64,000 nucleotides of DNA, taken from contig JBHELB010000027.1 in assembly GCA_041859045.1 (NCBI GenBank), positions 1-64,000 of the forward strand. Reading direction: 5' to 3'. Each line of letters opens with the position of its first letter. The first letter of the stretch is position 1. This document shows, piece by piece, positions 32,326-41,732 of this stretch. Below the pieces are notes generated by a model that worked only from the letters and a program-made list of their open reading frames with translations, was not told the DNA's origin and did not search any database. A program made the position numbers and the translations under genes. The stretch is from JBHELB01 sp041859045. GTDB lineage: Bacteria > Hydrogenedentota > Hydrogenedentia > Hydrogenedentales > SLHB01.

Positions 32326-33621
32326 ATGGCGGACATTCACGACAAACTCAAGGGACTGCTGGCGTCCGGCGGCATTATGGCCGGAAACGACTGGAAGAAC
32401 CGCATCTCGGAACTCCAGGAGAAGCGCGCCGCGGGCACGTTCGAGATCGATCAGGTCGTCCCCGGCCGCGTGGTGGGCGAGGACGACGACGCGTTCTACC
32501 TCGTTCAGGAGGATTTCCCGCTCGATACCCCGCGCGGCTGCGTCACCCTCGGCGAGGCCCTCGAGGCGGCCCCTGAGCACATCTCCCTCGGCGCGTGCGA
32601 CGAGACCCTGGCCGATTTCGATGCCCGCCGGGCGGTCTTTGTCGACGCAGAAACGACCGGGCTCGCGGGCGGTTCAGGAACCTTGGCGTTTCTCTTCGGG
32701 CTCGGCTATTTCACCGAGACCGCGTTCCGGGTCGAGCAGTGCTTCTTGCGCGACTACTACGAGGAGGAGCCGATGTTGCACTACATCGCCCCCTTGCTCG
32801 AACGCTTCGATACGGTCGTCAGCTACAACGGCAAAAGCTTCGACATGCCGTTGCTGCGTACCCGCTTTATCGCCAATCGCACCCCCTTCCCCGTGCCGGA
32901 AGTGCGCCAGTTGGACCTGCTTCACGTGGCCCGGCGCTTCTTCAAGCTCCGCGTCAAGGATTGCAGTCTCTCGAGCATCGAACGCACCGTCTTGGGCGTG
33001 GAACGCCATGGCGACGTGCCGGGCTGCGATATTCCCGACCTTTATTTCGACTACCTCCGCACCCGCGACGCCCGGCGGCTTGACCGGGTCTTTTACCACC
33101 ACCAATGCGACATCATTTCGCTTGCCGCCCTTACCGGACACATGGCGCGCTGCGTCAGCCACCCCGAAGGAGACGGATTCGACCACGCCGAGGACCGCCT
33201 GTCGATGCTTCGGGTGCAGTTTCGTCTAAAGCGATACGAAGAAGTTCTTAGAATCGGCCGCCGTCTCCTCGAAGACGGACTCCAAGGCGACCTCCTCCGA
33301 GAATGCCTCGAAAAAATGGCCGCCGCCGCAAAACGAAGTCAAAATGCGGAAGAGGAGAAATCCTCCCTGGAATATCTGGCCCGGGACTTCCCTGAGCACA
33401 TTGAAGGCCAGATTTCCTTCGCAAAGTTCTGCGAACACCGCCTGCGCGACCTCGCTCGAGCGGAGCAGATCTGCGCCGTAACCCTCGAACGCCTCGAAAT
33501 CCGGGAGGCCCTAGGCCGCCTGGCCCCCTTTGAGTACCCCTACCTCTCCGAAATCCGCCGTAGACTCGACCGCATCCGCGTGAAACAAGAGAGAGGACGC
33601 CCAAAGGACGGGGCCGAGTAA
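32326..33621 (+). CDS. RNase H-fold (YprB-like) 3'-5' exonuclease domain protein with C-terminal helical repeats
   Basis: 431 residues from ATG 32326. Residues about 95-290 form a ribonuclease H-like exonuclease domain: FVDAETTGLAGGSGTLAFLF supplies the first DxE pair, VVSYNGKSFDMPLLRTRF the second acidic motif, and VFYHHQCDIISLAALTGHM the third His/Asp motif, as in YprB-type proteins. The last 130 residues are helical and TPR-like (RLKRYEEVLRIGRRLLEDGL), a usual companion in this family. It probably trims single-stranded nucleic acid in the cytoplasm; the substrate is unknown. The start is not decided by a clear ribosome site, and an in-frame start at 32218 is possible but lacks conserved-looking sequence. 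Confidence 0.8.
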   Translation: MADIHDKLKGLLASGGIMAGNDWKNRISELQEKRAAGTFEIDQVVPGRVVGEDDDAFYLVQEDFPLDTPRGCVTLGEALEAAPEHISLGACDETLADFDARRAVFVDAETTGLAGGSGTLAFLFGLGYFTETAFRVEQCFLRDYYEEEPMLHYIAPLLERFDTVVSYNGKSFDMPLLRTRFIANRTPFPVPEVRQLDLLHVARRFFKLRVKDCSLSSIERTVLGVERHGDVPGCDIPDLYFDYLRTRDARRLDRVFYHHQCDIISLAALTGHMARCVSHPEGDGFDHAEDRLSMLRVQFRLKRYEEVLRIGRRLLEDGLQGDLLRECLEKMAAAAKRSQNAEEEKSSLEYLARDFPEHIEGQISFAKFCEHRLRDLARAEQICAVTLERLEIREALGRLAPFEYPYLSEIRRRLDRIRVKQERGRPKDGAE

Positions 33622-33801
33622 CCGGGGCGCGTGTAAGCCAACAGCCTACCCGAATAAGATCGTTGACGCCTACACAAATACGTGGTAGCATGACTACGCA
33701 ATTGGGGTGACAGGTGTCGCGCTTTGGGGATTGTGGCTGCTGGATTACTCATCTTTCCTACCCTGGAGTCCACCTGTCTAACAACAAGAGGGAGTGGGCG
33801 T

Positions 33802-36800
33802 ATGTACAGGGGTAGATTTTGGCTAGGTCTGGTGGCGGGGGCGTTACTGTGGTTGTCCGCCGCGCCGTGTTTGGCCGACATAACCGAGGAGATGTACTGG
33901 GACGATCGGTTTCCCGCGAGTTTCCAAGGCGAGATATCCTGTACAACGCGGGATGATGCCGGAAACGTCTACGTTGGGGGCTACTTTGGCAAAATAGGGA
34001 ATATTGAGGCGGCAAGCGTCGCCATGTGGAACGGGACCACATGGCTTCCGCTGGGCGAGGGGCTTAGTCAGGGCAACATCAAGGCGATGGCGTACCACGA
34101 AGGCGCGCTCTATGTCGGCGGATCTCTATATTTCGCGCACGCGCTTGACGGAGTGTACGGGGGAAAGATTGCCAAGTGGGAAAATAACGAGTGGTCGTGG
34201 GTGGCGGGTGGACTGCGGGATTCAGAAGTGTGCGCGATCGCCTTCTCGCCCTCAGGGGACCTTTACGTCGGCGGTCGGCTCTTGGGTAACATCGCAACCT
34301 GTGGCATCGCGTGTCTCCCCAAAGGAGGCACAACGTGGACTCCTGTAGCCTATCTGGGTGGGTACAGCACGATAAATACCCTTGCCTTCAATGCGGCGGG
34401 AGATCTGTATGTTGGGGGTATGCTGCTGGCTGACTGGGGAGCGACGCAGGCATCCAATCTCGATCTGGTCGATATCGACGCCAACACTCGGACTATTCTT
34501 CCTGTCACGGGCGAAGTACGTGAAATCAAAGTCCTTCCGTCGGGAAACGTATACGCCGTAGGCGAGATCACGATGGCAGGCGGCGTCGCCGCGAACGATG
34601 TGGTCATGTGGGACGGAACTACGTGCTTACCGGTAGGGCCCGTGGGGACAAACACCACCGAAAGCACACTCAATACGCTGGAACTCGATGGGGCTGGTGC
34701 TTTGTATGTTGGGGGCGATCTTCAGACTAGAGACGGGGTCACGGTTCGAAACGTTGCGAAATGGGACGGCACTTCCTGGTCGGCCGTTGGAGGCGGGCTT
34801 TGTTACCGTTGGAAGAAGGATGCAAGTACAAGTGGCGGAACCGGAATTGTCAAGAAGCTGCTGTGGTGCGGGGACATGGGTCTATGCGCGGTAGGGGCAT
34901 TCACCTCTTCGGGAGAAGTATCAACCGAGGGGTTCGCGACATGGGATGGAACCGCGTGGAAAGCGGGCTATACCGGCATGAATAGGTACGTCGGTGATCT
35001 TTCAGTAGACGGTCTTGGGAATCTCTACGCGGCGGGGGCCTTTACCTCAGCGGGCAATGTTCCAGCACGGAATGTCGCCAAGTGGGATGGAAACGCCTGG
35101 TCCATGCTCGAAGGAAACGGGCTTCAGCTCTACTCGTTGTACGGGGATAAGCAAGTATACAAAATCGTCGCAGATAGCATGGGAAATCTTTACGCCGACG
35201 GTCTTTTTGTCGATCCCGCTTCCCCCCTGACGGTGCCTATCGCCAAATGGGATGGGAACGCATGGACTGCGGTGCCGGATGGCAGCAAACCGGGCTACAC
35301 AACGTCCGGGATTGGCGTAGACAGCGAAGATGTCTTCTATCGAGCGGGACCCAACGGCTACTACTTGGGCAAGTTCGATGGATCCACCTGGTCACAGCTC
35401 GGCTCGGGGCTAGGGGGTAGTCCCTATAGGGTTTGTTTCGACCCGCACGATAATATCTATGTTCTGTGCCACCGCTGGGCCGGGACCTACAAAGAAGCAT
35501 ACGTCGGCAAGTGGAACGGCTCTTCTTGGGTTACCGTCGGGGCGGCAGCGGCTGGGGGTGATATTTCTGCAATTGCCACCGACAACAGCGGAAACGTCTA
35601 TGTTGGCGGTGCTTTCACCGCCATAAACGGCGTGCCTGCCAACCACGTCGCGAAGTGGGATGGACAGGCGTGGCACGCGCTCGGCACTGGCACAGCAGAC
35701 CCGATTCATGGAGGCGCTGTTCTTGCGCTGGCGGTTGATCACCGTGGATATCTGTACGCGGGGGGCCTTTTCACAAGTGCAGGCGACGTTTCTGCAAATC
35801 ATGCCGCAGTATGGAACGGAAACGAGTGGGCCCCGGTCGGTTCCGGATTTGACCAGCCCGTGTACGCCATCGCCACAGCTGGGAATTGCGTGTATTTTGG
35901 CGGTGACTTTACCTCGGCGGGCGGGCAGCCCTCGGGGTATATTGCCGCACTGCGGCCAGCGGTAAACGTAAGCGAACGCGTCGTCACCGCATCGCCGGGC
36001 GCTATCACGCTCGGTAACGACCCGGGTGGATTCCTTAAGCCGGCGCTTCAGCTTGCGGCGGACACGATAGTCTTGTATGGCGGCGGGCTGCCCGTGACGC
36101 TTACAATGGACCGTGCGGACGAGATCTGGGTTGGCGGGAAACGGGTGAACGGCGCGGTAACGATTGGGCCCGAGGGCGTGCAGTTTGCTGGGGGTGGCGC
36201 GACGTTGCGCGTGGAGTTTAGCGAGGATGACGTGGCGGCGTACGGCGTGCCGTATACGGACTTCCGGGCCGTGCGCTTGGCGTACCCCGCCGGATACCCC
36301 GCGGACAAAACGGCAACGCTTGTCTCCTCACTCGGGGCGGCAGTGCCGGTGCCAATTCGTATCGAAAACGGACGGCAAATTTACGCGATTACGGTGCCGA
36401 TTAGCGGCATTTCCTCCACCTATGCCGCCGTTCCTGCGAGTCTAATCACGACCGAGCCGTTGGCGATCATTACAAATAGCGGGGCGGATTTCACAACCAA
36501 CGCCGCGACGCAGGTTCTCTCGGGCACGTGCGGTTTCGCGACGGTCGCCATCAAGGTAAACGGGACGACTACTGGAGTAACCTACACGGCGGGCAGCGCA
36601 AGTTGGAGCTACTCGGGCACGCTGAGCGAAGGGGCGAACACGTTCGACGTAACTGCGGAGGACGGCGCGGCGAACGTGACCGGACCGGTGTCGATCACGG
36701 TGACGCTGGACACGATTCCCCCGAATGCCCCGCTGGTCACCCCGATGCCCTTCCCAACGTCGGATGCGACGCCGACCTGGTCCTGGAGCCCAGGGGGCGG

Positions 36801-37242
36801 GGGCAACGGGACCTACCGCTGGCAGTTGGGCGGAGAATCGGGGACGTGGACGACCGGGGCGCTACTGGGTTTTACCCCCGAGACCCCGCTTCCCGAAGGG
36901 ACGTACACGCTGTACGTCCAGGAAGGCGACGCGGCGGGGAACTGGAGCACTTCGGGTTCCACGTCGGTGGTAGTTGATCTGGAAGCGACCGACGATGCGG
37001 ACGGGGACGGTATTCCCAATGCCCTGGAGGGCGCGGACGACGCCGACGGCGATCTTGTGCCAAACTACCTCGATCTGGACAGTGACGATGACGGGATGGA
37101 AGACTCGGTGGAGTGGGCGCTGGGTACGTATAGCACCTTTGACCCGACGCCCTTACCCGGTCCGGCGGCTCCGCTGGTGGCCCTGGGAATACTAGGCGTG
37201 GGGCTATGGGCCCTGCGGTGTCGTGGCAGAAAAGCGGTATAG
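33802..37242 (+). CDS. Secreted propeller-repeat protein with bacterial Ig domain, TSP3 calcium repeats and C-terminal sorting anchor
   Basis: 1146 residues from ATG 33802 (GAGGGAG upstream). A signal peptide (MYRGRFWLGLVAGALLWLSAAPCLA) is followed by about 14 repeats of 50-65 residues from 40 to about 710 with the core YVGGxFTSAGxVxANxVAKWDGxxWxxLG. Fourteen units would fit two seven-bladed propellers. Residues about 890-975 contain an Ig-like domain (IKVNGTTTGVTYTAGSASWS), then a second beta domain, then calcium-binding Asp repeats (DADGDGIPNALEGADDADGD, DSDDDGMED). The end is PLPGPAAPLVALGILGVGLW plus an Arg/Lys cluster, the layout of PEP-CTERM/IPTL-like sorting tails: Pro motif, one helix, basic tail. 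It should be anchored on the outer surface. A terminator follows. Confidence 0.82.
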   Translation: MYRGRFWLGLVAGALLWLSAAPCLADITEEMYWDDRFPASFQGEISCTTRDDAGNVYVGGYFGKIGNIEAASVAMWNGTTWLPLGEGLSQGNIKAMAYHEGALYVGGSLYFAHALDGVYGGKIAKWENNEWSWVAGGLRDSEVCAIAFSPSGDLYVGGRLLGNIATCGIACLPKGGTTWTPVAYLGGYSTINTLAFNAAGDLYVGGMLLADWGATQASNLDLVDIDANTRTILPVTGEVREIKVLPSGNVYAVGEITMAGGVAANDVVMWDGTTCLPVGPVGTNTTESTLNTLELDGAGALYVGGDLQTRDGVTVRNVAKWDGTSWSAVGGGLCYRWKKDASTSGGTGIVKKLLWCGDMGLCAVGAFTSSGEVSTEGFATWDGTAWKAGYTGMNRYVGDLSVDGLGNLYAAGAFTSAGNVPARNVAKWDGNAWSMLEGNGLQLYSLYGDKQVYKIVADSMGNLYADGLFVDPASPLTVPIAKWDGNAWTAVPDGSKPGYTTSGIGVDSEDVFYRAGPNGYYLGKFDGSTWSQLGSGLGGSPYRVCFDPHDNIYVLCHRWAGTYKEAYVGKWNGSSWVTVGAAAAGGDISAIATDNSGNVYVGGAFTAINGVPANHVAKWDGQAWHALGTGTADPIHGGAVLALAVDHRGYLYAGGLFTSAGDVSANHAAVWNGNEWAPVGSGFDQPVYAIATAGNCVYFGGDFTSAGGQPSGYIAALRPAVNVSERVVTASPGAITLGNDPGGFLKPALQLAADTIVLYGGGLPVTLTMDRADEIWVGGKRVNGAVTIGPEGVQFAGGGATLRVEFSEDDVAAYGVPYTDFRAVRLAYPAGYPADKTATLVSSLGAAVPVPIRIENGRQIYAITVPISGISSTYAAVPASLITTEPLAIITNSGADFTTNAATQVLSGTCGFATVAIKVNGTTTGVTYTAGSASWSYSGTLSEGANTFDVTAEDGAANVTGPVSITVTLDTIPPNAPLVTPMPFPTSDATPTWSWSPGGGGNGTYRWQLGGESGTWTTGALLGFTPETPLPEGTYTLYVQEGDAAGNWSTSGSTSVVVDLEATDDADGDGIPNALEGADDADGDLVPNYLDLDSDDDGMEDSVEWALGTYSTFDPTPLPGPAAPLVALGILGVGLWALRCRGRKAV

Positions 37243-37271
37243 GAATAGAAGCAGCCGTTGGATAGTTTCGA

Positions 37272-37302
37272 GGGCCCTCCCGACTGGGAGGGTCCTTTTT
37301 TG
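37272..37302 (+). terminator. Rho-independent terminator after the propeller-protein gene
   Basis: GGGCCCTCCC pairs with GGGAGGGTCC (one G-T pair) around GACT, followed at once by six T. Confidence 0.93.
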
Positions 37303-37379
37303 TTGGGGTTTTTATTGATTTTTCCCGCTTCTCAGCCCCTCGCCACACTGACAAAAACCTGGCGCGCCGACAGAGCCTT

Positions 37380-37419
37380 GGCGGATTCGTCAGTGCCAAA
37401 TGCCGAATCCGCCTTTTTT
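37380..37419 (+). terminator. Second intrinsic terminator, not directly behind a gene
   Basis: GGCGGATTCG pairs perfectly with CGAATCCGCC across a 14-base loop and is followed by TTTTTT. It lies 78 bases beyond the previous terminator and about 150 bases before the dockerin gene, with no coding sequence in between. It could end a small RNA, back up the first terminator or attenuate transcription into the dockerin gene. The rest of the 37243-37565 gap contains only an AGGAGG ribosome site before 37566. Confidence 0.8.
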
Positions 37420-37565
37420 GCCTTTCGGGGGCAAAATCTGTAACATCTTGTCTTCGTTCTGCTTAAGTTAGCATTCCTCCTTGGGTCGCGTTTCCAGAAG
37501 TTTTGGCATCGCCTTTGCGCTACCTCCTGCCGTAGCGGGAACCCAGACTGAGGAGGCAGCGAGCC

Positions 37566-38186
37566 ATGGAAACGACGATGAAAACAAAGACGACCCGGAT
37601 GAGCAAAGTGGCGGCGGCGATTATGCTGGCGGTACTGAGCCTGACGGGTAGCGCGGTTGCGATGAGTGCGGATGGCGAAGCGGTGGTGGTTCAGATCATT
37701 GCTTCGGCGGGCGCGACGGATTCGGACCGCGACGGTCTTTCGGACGCCGTCGAAGCCAACCTGGGCACGAACCCTTCCTTGGCGGATACCGATGGGGACT
37801 CGCTGGTCGATTCGTGGGAAGTGTGGAATGGCTTGGACCCGCTGAACGTTGCCGATGGTACGATGGATTCGGACTCGGACGGCCTGACGAATGCCGAAGA
37901 GCAGGCTGCGGGCACCTCGCCGAAGCTGGCGGACACGGATGGCGACGGGTTCTGGGACGCGTTCGAGCTGGCCCACGGCACCGACCCGGTGTCGGGCGAA
38001 GGCCGCCCGGTCCCCGGTCGCCGCGGCGACGTGAATTGCGATGGCTCGGTCAACGTCAAAGACGTGCAGACGCTGGTCAACACGGTCCTGGGTATGAACG
38101 CGATGGTTCCGACCGACCAAGACGCCAACGGCCGCACCGATGCCCGCGACGTCCAGTACATCGTCAACGTCCTCCTGGGATTCTAA
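37566..38186 (+). CDS. Secreted protein with thrombospondin-type-3 repeats and a C-terminal type I dockerin
   Basis: 206 residues. An export signal (about 1-37; hydrophobic core IMLAVLSLTGSAVA), then Asp-rich calcium repeats (about 50-140: DSDRDGLSDAVEANLGTNPS, DTDGDGFWDAFELAHGTDP) and a dockerin at the C-terminus: GDVNCDGSVNVKDVQTLVNT and TDQDANGRTDARDVQYIVNV, two F-hand-type loops with the D-x-N/D-x-D/N spacing. No enzyme domain is present. A dockerin needs a cohesin partner, and the next gene encodes cohesin-like domains. AGGAGG lies upstream of ATG 37566. The protein may be a calcium-dependent connector in a surface complex; that is inference. Confidence 0.88.
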   Translation: METTMKTKTTRMSKVAAAIMLAVLSLTGSAVAMSADGEAVVVQIIASAGATDSDRDGLSDAVEANLGTNPSLADTDGDSLVDSWEVWNGLDPLNVADGTMDSDSDGLTNAEEQAAGTSPKLADTDGDGFWDAFELAHGTDPVSGEGRPVPGRRGDVNCDGSVNVKDVQTLVNTVLGMNAMVPTDQDANGRTDARDVQYIVNVLLGF

Positions 38187-38224
38187 TTGTAAGATTTAGC
38201 CAGACCTGATAGTTTGGATTAGAC

Positions 38225-38246
38225 GAGGTTGGGGCGACCCAACCTC
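38225..38246 (+). promoter_or_regulatory. GNRA hairpin between the dockerin and cohesin genes
   Basis: GAGGTTGGG and CCCAACCTC form a perfect 9-bp stem with a GCGA tetraloop. No T tract follows, so it is not a typical terminator; it lies 20 bases before the next start codon, ahead of the AATGAGGA ribosome site. Such a stable hairpin could mark an RNA-processing or stabilisation point. Confidence 0.55.
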
Positions 38247-38266
38247 ATCGTAATGAGGAACCAGCC

Positions 38267-41200
38267 ATGAAACCTACTCTGCTCCCGAAAGTCCGCCGGT
38301 CAAGCGACCGCTCTCTGTGTGGATGGGCCGCGCTGCTGGCCGTGGCGGGACTCATACTGACGGCAGCGCCGGCAACGGCGTTCGAGGAAAGCTCGGCGCT
38401 ATCGGTGCCCGCGCAGATGGCTCCGGCGCTGAGCGTGGCCAACAGCACCTTCGAGTCGCCCGATCCGGCGCTCGAAAACGCCTCGGCCACGATCTACGAC
38501 ACGGACGCGCCGTCGGCGGGCACGCTCACCGCGCCGGCCTATACGAACGGGCCGGTCACCCTCTCGTACAGCGACGTGGCGGACACCGGAGGCAGCGGTT
38601 TGACCTCGGTGAGTTTGTGGGTGAAGGTGGGAGCACAAGGAACTTGGACGAATACGGGACAGAGCCTGACGACGGCGTCGGGCTCTTTCGAGTTTAGCGC
38701 GTTTAGTGGCGAAGGCGAGTATTTCTTTGCGCTTCAAGCGCAGGATGCCGCGGAAAACCTTTCTTCTGAGCCCGTTGACGCCGGAATGGCGAAGGTGGTT
38801 TACGACGTAACGCCGCCGACACTGACTTTGGTCGGTTCGGCGTCGGTTGCGCAGCCGATGGGGCGTGCGTACGTGGACGCAGGCGCTACGGCCACGGACA
38901 GCGTCGATGGGAATATTACGGCCAATATCGTGGCGCAAGGCACGGTGAATATCCTCACCGCAGGTGCGTATACCATCTCGTACTCGGTGAGCGACCGGGC
39001 CGGAAATGCCGCCGCAGCGCTCAAGCGCACGGTGACAATTACCCCAGCATATATCTTAACCCTTACGCAACCGGCTAAGGGCACCTTATCCGCCAATCCT
39101 CTGCCCAATGCCGAGGGGCGCTACGGCGGCGGAACGGCGGTAACGCTTACATACACGCCACCTGTGGGGGGTGGATATGAGGTGCTTTCGTGGACGGGCG
39201 CGACACAGAGCCCGACGAACGCGTTGCAATCGACAGTGACGGTGATAAGGGACACGACCGTGGGCATCAATGTGGCGCGCGAGACCGGCACGGTCGAAGT
39301 GAGCGTCACGCCGACGAGCGCGCTATGGACGTTGACCGACGGGGACCACGTGACCCATACAGGGAGTGGAACGCAGACCGTGACGGGCGTGCCGACGGGT
39401 GCCGTGTCGATTGCTTTCTCCGCGTTGAGCGGTTATACCACGCCCGCCAGTCAACAGAATACGCTGGCCAAGGGTGCGACGGTTCGCTTTACCGCCACCT
39501 ATCAGAAGCAAGCGACTGCGGGATATACGCTGACCTTGACTCAACCCGCCGAAGGCGCGCTAACCGCGAGTCCAGCGCCGGGTGCGGACGGCAAGTATGC
39601 CGCCGGAGCCGTGGTGACCGTGGCGTATGTGCCGCTGACCAATGGCAAGTATGAACTCGCGAGTTGGTCGGGCGTGACCGCGCCGACCGTCAACAGCCCG
39701 TCCGTACAGGTGACGATGAATGTCAACACGACGGTCGCTGTGGCGCTGCGCCGGCAGACCGGTGACGTCAATGTCGCGGTGTCTCCGTCGACCGCCACGT
39801 GGTCCGTGAAGGATGGTGACGGCGCGACGCACACCGGTTCGGGCGTGAAAACGCTGAGCGCCATCCCGACGGGTTCGATTTCGATTACCTATAACGCCGT
39901 GCAGGGCTATGCAACGCCGAATGTCCAGACCGAAACGCTGCTGCGCGGCGGCACGGTGAATTTCTCGGCAACGTATCAGCCTCAAGCGGGCACCGTGGTG
40001 CTGTCCCTGTCGCCGGGGTTGTCGGGAGCGCCGGGCGATACGCTTGCGGTGCCGCTGTACGTGTCGGAAGCGAAGGGTATCACCAATTTCCGCGCGACGC
40101 TGGGCTTCGATGCCACCAAGCTCGAGTACCTGGGACTCACCAAGGGTACCCTGGTGTCCGGTTGGACCACGCCGACGGGTACGGCCTCCAGCGGCAGCGT
40201 CACGGTGGCGGCGTCGGGTGCGGCGCTGACCACCGGCAGCGGTTCGTTGGCCGTGGTGCGCTTGCGTGTTCGCGCTGGAGCGCTCTCGGGCAACACGCCG
40301 CTGACCCTGTCCAACGCGGCCCTCAACGGCGGCAAGCTGGCGTGTGTGGTGCAAGACGGCAGCGCGGTGATTTCCGGCGCCACCGGCTTCACATGGGGTG
40401 ACGTGGACAACGATCAGAAAGCAACGACTCAGGACGCGACGCAAGTGTTGCAGTTTGCCGCGGGTCTGATGACGCAGTTCACCGGCAACGCCGCGGCGGC
40501 CAACGTGACGGGCGAAACGCCCGCCGTCGTGGGCGCGTATGATGCGGCGCTGGTGTTGAAGAAAGAAGCCGGTACGCTCGCGAAGTTCCCGGCGGATGGC
40601 AACGGCGACGGCCTTGGTCCGGATGCGACAGCGCAGCTTTTGACGGCTGCTGACGCCTCGCAGACGCGTAAGGTGACGGTTGCGGGCACGTTGACTGTAC
40701 AGCCCGGCGCCGAACTGCGCGTGCCGATCACGATCAGCACGGCGGACGACGTGCTGGCGTACCGTGCAGAAGTGAAGTACGACCCGAATACGCTTGAATT
40801 CCTTGGCGTCACGCCGGGCGATCGCGCCGTAAACTGGGTGCAGCCTGTGGTGAAGTCGGGCTCGAACACCGTGCTGGTGCTTGACGCGGGCGCGGCCTCG
40901 GGCACGGGCGCGGGTTCGTTGGTGGTGCTGATCTTCCGCGGACGGTCAACGGTTGTCGCGGGTCAGACGACATCGCTGCAACTGACCTCGGTACAGTTAA
41001 ACGACGGGTTGATCCCGGCCCAGATCGTGATGGAAGGTTCCACTGCGCCGACATTGGCCTCGATTGCGCCAAACCAGGGTTCCGCCACGGGTCAGACGTT
41101 GGTGACGCTCTACGGCGCGAACCTGCAAGGGGCGACGGAAGTGACCTTTGGCGCGTCGAAGTCGCCGTGGGTGCGCGTAAGGAAAGATGGCGCGAGTCTG

Positions 41201-41716
41201 CTCGCGGTGGCGCCGCAGGGCACGGGCACGGTGGACGTGTCGGTATCGAGCCCCGAGGGTTCGGCCACGCTCAAGGGTGCGTTCACGTACTTCGCGCCGG
41301 ACATTCACCTGTCGCTGAAGACGAAGACCTCCGCGAACGTTGGCGACGTGTTTGAAGTGCCGGTATACATGACGACCACCGGCTCGGCGGCTCCGTCCAC
41401 CGTCAGCTTCAAGCTGCGCTTCGACCCGGCGACCTTCGGAGTTGTGGCGACCAAGGCGGAGCCGGTCACGCTTGGATCGGCGGCCGTGGGCGCAACGCTG
41501 AGCACGAACATGTCGCAGCCGGGCGAACTGACCGTGACGATCACCAAGAGCAAGGGCACACTGTCCAACGGTCTGCTGTGCACGTGCCGCCTGATGGTGA
41601 TCGGCGGCGACACCGGCAGCGAAGGCCTGATCTATCTGGGCGAAGTCACCGCGCGGACCGCGACCGCCAAGTCGCTCGGCGCGGCGGCGGCTCCGCCCGC
41701 ATTGCCCGCGGAGTAA
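38267..41716 (+). CDS. Large secreted multi-cohesin (scaffoldin-like) protein with internal dockerin-like segment
   Basis: 1149 residues, signal peptide to about residue 39 (TAAPATA). Residues 85-180 form an Ig/FN3-like domain and 185-260 a DUF5011/HYR-like Ig domain (YVDAGATATDSVDGNITANI). Residues 260-572 are two near-identical 155-residue tandem units (ILTLTQPAKGTLSANP and TLTLTQPAEGALTASP). Three cohesin-like beta-sandwiches follow at about 574-704 (APGDTLAVPLYVSEAKGITN), 803-924 (PGAELRVPITISTADDVLAY) and 1013-1141 (VGDVFEVPVYMTTTGSAAPS). A dockerin-like part (FTWGDVDNDQKATTQDATQV) lies between the first two, and an IPT/TIG domain (925-1011) before the last. There is no membrane anchor. 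It should bind dockerin proteins such as the one encoded 80 bases upstream. Confidence 0.85.
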   Translation: MKPTLLPKVRRSSDRSLCGWAALLAVAGLILTAAPATAFEESSALSVPAQMAPALSVANSTFESPDPALENASATIYDTDAPSAGTLTAPAYTNGPVTLSYSDVADTGGSGLTSVSLWVKVGAQGTWTNTGQSLTTASGSFEFSAFSGEGEYFFALQAQDAAENLSSEPVDAGMAKVVYDVTPPTLTLVGSASVAQPMGRAYVDAGATATDSVDGNITANIVAQGTVNILTAGAYTISYSVSDRAGNAAAALKRTVTITPAYILTLTQPAKGTLSANPLPNAEGRYGGGTAVTLTYTPPVGGGYEVLSWTGATQSPTNALQSTVTVIRDTTVGINVARETGTVEVSVTPTSALWTLTDGDHVTHTGSGTQTVTGVPTGAVSIAFSALSGYTTPASQQNTLAKGATVRFTATYQKQATAGYTLTLTQPAEGALTASPAPGADGKYAAGAVVTVAYVPLTNGKYELASWSGVTAPTVNSPSVQVTMNVNTTVAVALRRQTGDVNVAVSPSTATWSVKDGDGATHTGSGVKTLSAIPTGSISITYNAVQGYATPNVQTETLLRGGTVNFSATYQPQAGTVVLSLSPGLSGAPGDTLAVPLYVSEAKGITNFRATLGFDATKLEYLGLTKGTLVSGWTTPTGTASSGSVTVAASGAALTTGSGSLAVVRLRVRAGALSGNTPLTLSNAALNGGKLACVVQDGSAVISGATGFTWGDVDNDQKATTQDATQVLQFAAGLMTQFTGNAAAANVTGETPAVVGAYDAALVLKKEAGTLAKFPADGNGDGLGPDATAQLLTAADASQTRKVTVAGTLTVQPGAELRVPITISTADDVLAYRAEVKYDPNTLEFLGVTPGDRAVNWVQPVVKSGSNTVLVLDAGAASGTGAGSLVVLIFRGRSTVVAGQTTSLQLTSVQLNDGLIPAQIVMEGSTAPTLASIAPNQGSATGQTLVTLYGANLQGATEVTFGASKSPWVRVRKDGASLLAVAPQGTGTVDVSVSSPEGSATLKGAFTYFAPDIHLSLKTKTSANVGDVFEVPVYMTTTGSAAPSTVSFKLRFDPATFGVVATKAEPVTLGSAAVGATLSTNMSQPGELTVTITKSKGTLSNGLLCTCRLMVIGGDTGSEGLIYLGEVTARTATAKSLGAAAAPPALPAE

Positions 41717-41732
41717 CACGAATCTCGTTCCA

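Noticed and set aside
39049..39981. Possible CRISPR or satellite-type DNA repeat
   Set aside because: The two units are protein-coding tandem domains of about 155 residues in the cohesin protein, diverged at synonymous and non-synonymous sites.
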